Shown here in pieces: positions 6,216 to 8,569 of a DNA stretch of 8,569 nt. The stretch's first letter is position 1, and every line of letters begins with the position of its first letter. The notes beneath the pieces are model-generated. The model worked only from the letters and a program-made list of their open reading frames with translations. It did no database searches and was not told the DNA's origin. This DNA comes from Treponema sp. UBA1240 (GTDB taxonomy: Bacteria; Spirochaetota; Spirochaetia; Treponematales; Treponemataceae). The stretch covers positions 290 through 8,858 of the forward strand of contig DBWK01000133.1 in NCBI GenBank assembly GCA_002308875.1, read 5' to 3'. The translations under genes were made by a program, and so were the position numbers.

Positions 6216-7619
6216 TTATAAGCTTCCAAGTGTTTCAGTCGGTGGAACTTCTTCCTGCTGCTGGGGTTCTTCAAGTTCAGGCGACAGCTTGAGGTTGCTC
6301 AAAACCTTGTTGAGTTCGTTCTTTTCAATCAGGTTAATCGGGCGGCCGTCAATGTATTTGTGAGCTTCTTCACTAAAGTTACCGGCTGTAAAACAAATAC
6401 CCTGACCGGCTTTTGTTTCGTGGATTCGGGAATGGAAGTCTCTTATGAACAGCTCTCCTGTTGTTCCTACGTTTCTGAAAAACTTAAAGATAATAACATC
6501 TTCCCAAACTCCGGTATCAACTTCCGTCATAATCTCGGTGTTATCGGGTGTGGATTCGATGTTTGTTATCTTTACGCGTGCATCCGGTATGTATGTGAGG
6601 GCAATATTACGGCACAATGATACAAAGTCGCTGTTTGTTGCCATAAGATACGTTTGCAGGTTTTTGTTCTGGTTCAGTTCCTGATACCTTGAAATTAAAG
6701 TAGGAACATCCTTGTAGCCCGGAACGGTTGATTCTATTTCTTTCAGCACTTCCAAGGAATCGCTGATACGCTGCATTTTTAGGTATGATTGTGCAAGTCT
6801 GTAACGTATGTCGGTCAGAACGTCGAGCTTTGCGGTTGTATGCTTTAAGCCGATTTCAAAGTCCTGAATCGCTTTGTCAAAAGAATTGGAATTATAGTGC
6901 AGAATACCGGCCTGGAGACATGCCTGTGCGCCGTACTCCGGATCCGGTCGCAGATGTATAAAGATTTTAAGCGCGTTTTCTATAGTGTTTGTTTCGGCCA
7001 GACTTTGTGCCATGCAGAATAGAATTTCTTTGTCTTCGGGATTATTGTCCATTGCGTGCTTAAGATACGGAAGTGATTCCCTGTATTTTTTGCCCTTGCA
7101 CATTGCAAGTCCCAAAAGCCTGTATGCATCGTTATTTTCGGCATTGGTGATGAGTACTTTCTTTACAAGCGGAATTGCCTTTTCAAAGTCATTGTTCAGA
7201 TACAGCGCAAGGCCGAGGTAATAGTTTACCAGCTCGTTGTTCATATCTTTGCGTCTTGCAATTACCAAACCTTTGAACGCGTCCTGATGTTTACCCATCT
7301 CGATTGCGCAGATTCCCTGCCTGAGACCGGTTTCAACTTCGTCAATTTCTTTGTGTGTGGAAGAAATCTCCAGCATGAGGTCGTACAAAACAAAGGCCTT
7401 GTCCCAGGCGTGTTCGGAAAAATACATATCGGCAAGCGCTTTTAACGCGGCTGGGTTGTGCGGATCCTGCGCCAGTTTTCTGTTGGCTTCCCTTAGAATT
7501 GTCTGTTTATCTTTTACTTTTTGTGTTGTTTTTGTTTTTTGCTGGTTGGAGAGAAAATAAAAAACAGAAATTGCAATTAACGAAATTAATAAAACACCAA
7601 AAATAACAGGTAATACCAT
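6216..7619 (-). CDS. Membrane-anchored TPR protein with Mrr-like restriction-endonuclease-fold C-terminal domain
   Basis: A 467-residue protein. Residues 3-23 are one hydrophobic helix (LPVIFGVLLISLIAISVFYF) followed by a lysine-rich stretch, which by the positive-inside rule keeps the rest in the cytoplasm. Residues about 40-320 are tetratricopeptide-type helical pairs; clear units include NPAALKALADMYFSEHAWDKA, YYLGLALYLNNDFEKAIPLV, AYRLLGLAMCKGKKYRESLP, and ACLQAGILHYNSNSFDKAIQ. Residues about 328-443 resemble the Mrr catalytic-domain fold: a hydrophobic strand at the expected QxK position, then GQGICFTAGNFSEEAHKYID and PINLIEKNELNKVL, the late conserved part of that family. The QxK position reads I377-F378-K379, so the glutamine is lost and the upstream aspartate is unclear; nuclease activity is doubtful. 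The tail is Glu/Gln/Pro-rich. TPRs imply protein binding. Its ATG is the only possible start before M65 (in-frame stop at 7659-7661) and has no Shine-Dalgarno site. Confidence 0.82.
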   Translation of the reverse strand: MVLPVIFGVLLISLIAISVFYFLSNQQKTKTTQKVKDKQTILREANRKLAQDPHNPAALKALADMYFSEHAWDKAFVLYDLMLEISSTHKEIDEVETGLRQGICAIEMGKHQDAFKGLVIARRKDMNNELVNYYLGLALYLNNDFEKAIPLVKKVLITNAENNDAYRLLGLAMCKGKKYRESLPYLKHAMDNNPEDKEILFCMAQSLAETNTIENALKIFIHLRPDPEYGAQACLQAGILHYNSNSFDKAIQDFEIGLKHTTAKLDVLTDIRYRLAQSYLKMQRISDSLEVLKEIESTVPGYKDVPTLISRYQELNQNKNLQTYLMATNSDFVSLCRNIALTYIPDARVKITNIESTPDNTEIMTEVDTGVWEDVIIFKFFRNVGTTGELFIRDFHSRIHETKAGQGICFTAGNFSEEAHKYIDGRPINLIEKNELNKVLSNLKLSPELEEPQQQEEVPPTETLGSL

Positions 7620-7625
7620 ATTTAT

Positions 7626-7654
7626 ATTATGACTATCATTTATTCCTATGTCAA
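7626..7654 (-). promoter_or_regulatory. Strong sigma-70 promoter of the TPR gene, predicting a leaderless mRNA
   Basis: Minus strand: exact TTGACA (7649-7654), 17-base spacer, CATAAT (7626-7631, one mismatch from TATAAT). Only 6 bases lie between the -10 box and the ATG at 7619, so transcription should start at or next to the A of the start codon. No Shine-Dalgarno sequence lies at a usable distance. Confidence 0.65.
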
Positions 7655-7663
7655 GAAATTACG

Positions 7664-7692
7664 TTGACAAGAATAAAATTGACTAATACTAT
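7664..7692 (+). promoter_or_regulatory. Sigma-70 promoter of the Hsp70-domain gene, predicting a leaderless mRNA
   Basis: Plus strand: exact TTGACA (7664-7669), 17-base spacer, TACTAT (7687-7692, two mismatches). The ATG is 8 bases further on at 7701, so the expected start of transcription is about 7699-7701. A second possible -10 box, TAAAAT at 7674-7679, has no matching -35. The two divergent -35 boxes form an inverted repeat with 9 bases between them (7649-7669). Confidence 0.55.
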
Positions 7693-7700
7693 ATATAAAT

Positions 7701-8569
7701 ATGAGTAAAAAGCTTATAGGCTTAAAATTGGCCGACGGCACATTTTATCCTGTTCTCAATGAAGGAATTCCTGTAAAAAAGCATTTGAAAGTTACAGCTT
7801 CAAGTGACAATCAGACTTCCATGAAAATAGAACTGTTCAGAGCTTCCGATGAATCTTTTGCAGATGCGGAATATATACAGACAATGGTTTTGGATCAAAT
7901 GCTTCCGCAGAAGAAAGAAAACCATCTGATAGATCTTGTCATAAATCTTGATGAAAACGATGTTTTGACGGCCGATTTGAGCGACGCGCAAAGCGGACTG
8001 AAAAAAAACGCCTCCATTCCGCTGGCTGATTTTGCCGGTCAGACAGAAAGCGAACCTGCCATCGGCAGTATGGACAACGATTTGCCTGATTTTGGCGATA
8101 TTGATATTCCCGAAGAATCCACCGTTGACACTACAGAGGACGCTTTGCCGGACTTTGGCGACCTTGATATTCCGGAAGAACCCGCAGGTGACGGCGCTGA
8201 CAGTATCGTAGAAGACTTTCTTGCAACGCCTGTTGCGGAAGACACAACAGACTCCGTAAGGGCTGTGGACGAAGCTCCTATGGATTTCGGCGACCTGGAT
8301 ATTCCCGAAGAGCCCACAACTGACAATGTTATAACTGACGAACCGGCAACGGAAGATGCGCTTCCTGATTTCGGCGACTTTGACATTCCTGAAGAATCCA
8401 ATGCCAATGATGTTATAACTGATGATGTGATAACCGAAGAACCAGCCGGCGAAACCGATACAGGACTGCCTGTTTTTGACGACCTTGGAGAAAGAGAACC
8501 GGTCGCTGACACTACAAACGACGCTTTACCGGACTTCGGTGATCTTGATATTCCGGAAGAACCCGCAGG
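7701..8569 (+). CDS. ATPase-free Hsp70/DnaK substrate-binding-domain protein with acidic repeats (3' end outside window)
   Basis: An open frame of 289 codons that continues past the window end. Residues 1-110 match the beta-sandwich peptide-binding domain of DnaK: GIPVKKHLKVTASSDNQTSM (22-41) corresponds to DnaK's [20 protein letters not shown], and LIDLVINLDENDVLTADLSD (76-95) to its IEVTFDIDADGILHVSAKD. The ATPase domain is absent: the ATG lies at the edge of the domain, an in-frame TGA at 7680-7682 blocks extension, and no start codon lies between. The helical lid is replaced by an Asp/Glu-rich tail with very few basic residues, containing five LPDFGDLDIPEE-like repeats. It is probably cytoplasmic, as no signal peptide is visible. 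It could bind peptides or clients without ATP, or act as a scaffold through the repeats; both are inferred. It diverges from the TPR/nuclease-fold gene. No Shine-Dalgarno site precedes it. I do not recognise a named gene. Confidence 0.82.
   Translation, partial: MSKKLIGLKLADGTFYPVLNEGIPVKKHLKVTASSDNQTSMKIELFRASDESFADAEYIQTMVLDQMLPQKKENHLIDLVINLDENDVLTADLSDAQSGLKKNASIPLADFAGQTESEPAIGSMDNDLPDFGDIDIPEESTVDTTEDALPDFGDLDIPEEPAGDGADSIVEDFLATPVAEDTTDSVRAVDEAPMDFGDLDIPEEPTTDNVITDEPATEDALPDFGDFDIPEESNANDVITDDVITEEPAGETDTGLPVFDDLGEREPVADTTNDALPDFGDLDIPEEPA
8124..8188 (+). repeat. 65-base direct repeat, copy A
   Basis: Differs from 8505-8569 at only 7 of 65 positions. Four changes are synonymous and lie in the motif core; the other three alter two linker codons (V to A, E to N). 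The two copies look like a segmental duplication inside the gene. Confidence 0.85.
8505..8569 (+). repeat. 65-base direct repeat, copy B
   Basis: Partner of 8124-8188, with 58 of 65 bases identical. It is cut by the window end, so the duplicated block may be longer. Confidence 0.85.

Larger units (their letters stand above)
8082..8569 (+). repeat. Acidic motif repeats LPDFGDxDIPEE within the Hsp70-domain protein
   Basis: Five copies begin at residues 128 (LPDFGDIDIPEES), 149 (LPDFGDLDIPEEP), 194 (MDFGDLDIPEEP), 221 (LPDFGDFDIPEES) and 276 (LPDFGDLDIPEEPA). A degenerate copy, LPVFDDLGEREP, lies between the last two. Spacing is irregular (about 21, 45, 27 and 55 residues). Linkers are acidic and include repeated VITDE/VITEEP words. 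The array runs off the window, so the copy number is a minimum. Confidence 0.9.

Noticed and set aside
7800..7991. A 63-codon minus-strand open frame
   Set aside because: It is antisense to the Hsp70-like domain, which is well supported by similarity. No start signal was found for it.
8039..8512. A serine-rich 157-codon open frame on the minus strand with SGISRSPKS-type repeats
   Set aside because: It is the antisense image of the DFGDLDIPEE repeats in the plus-strand gene; the repetition is inherited from that coding sequence. No ribosome site supports it.

Overview
The window reads as an ordinary bacterial chromosome segment with moderate GC and tightly packed genes. It most resembles a spirochaete of the Treponema group, probably a host- or gut-associated anaerobe. 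This assignment is tentative. It rests on the character of the TPR/nuclease-fold protein, the HD-GYP receptor and the acidic-repeat protein, not on any marker gene; a clostridial origin cannot be excluded from the sequence alone. No rRNA, tRNA, CRISPR array, insertion sequence, phage gene or attachment site was seen.

Layout. Everything from 1 to 7619 is on the minus strand, so it is described here from right to left. At 7619-6216 is a membrane-anchored TPR protein whose C-terminal domain looks like an Mrr-type restriction-endonuclease fold with a degenerate active site. At 6127-3713 is a large receptor: about ten membrane segments, a periplasmic dCACHE sensor with a complete amino-acid-binding signature, an eleventh membrane segment, and a cytoplasmic HD-GYP c-di-GMP phosphodiesterase. 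Only 17 bases later (3695-3093) comes a flavin-reductase-like protein, probably in the same transcript. After a 166-base gap containing an RNA hairpin come four closely packed metabolic genes: an aldo/keto reductase (2926-2048), a Gfo/Idh/MocA oxidoreductase (2017-1043), a xylose-isomerase-like TIM-barrel protein (1023-190), and the N-terminal 70 residues of an FMN-dependent alpha-hydroxy-acid oxidase/dehydrogenase (212-1, running off the window). Their spacing (30 bases, 19 bases, then a 23-base overlap) and strong Shine-Dalgarno sites indicate one operon for redox and isomerisation steps on a sugar, polyol or hydroxy-acid substrate.

At the right end, the only plus-strand gene (7701 to beyond 8569) encodes an isolated copy of the beta-sandwich peptide-binding domain of Hsp70/DnaK with no ATPase domain, followed by an acidic tail built on a repeated LPDFGDLDIPEE-type motif (five clear copies before the window ends). 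It diverges from the TPR gene across 81 bases. Each gene has an exact TTGACA -35 box and a -10 box placed so that transcription should begin almost at the ATG. Neither has a Shine-Dalgarno site, so both mRNAs are predicted to be leaderless.

The most interesting unit is this divergent pair: an ATPase-free Hsp70 substrate-binding domain with acidic repeats beside a cytoplasm-facing TPR/nuclease-fold protein. A shared function is inferred from position only. The second point of interest is the HD-GYP receptor, which appears to couple amino-acid sensing to c-di-GMP breakdown.
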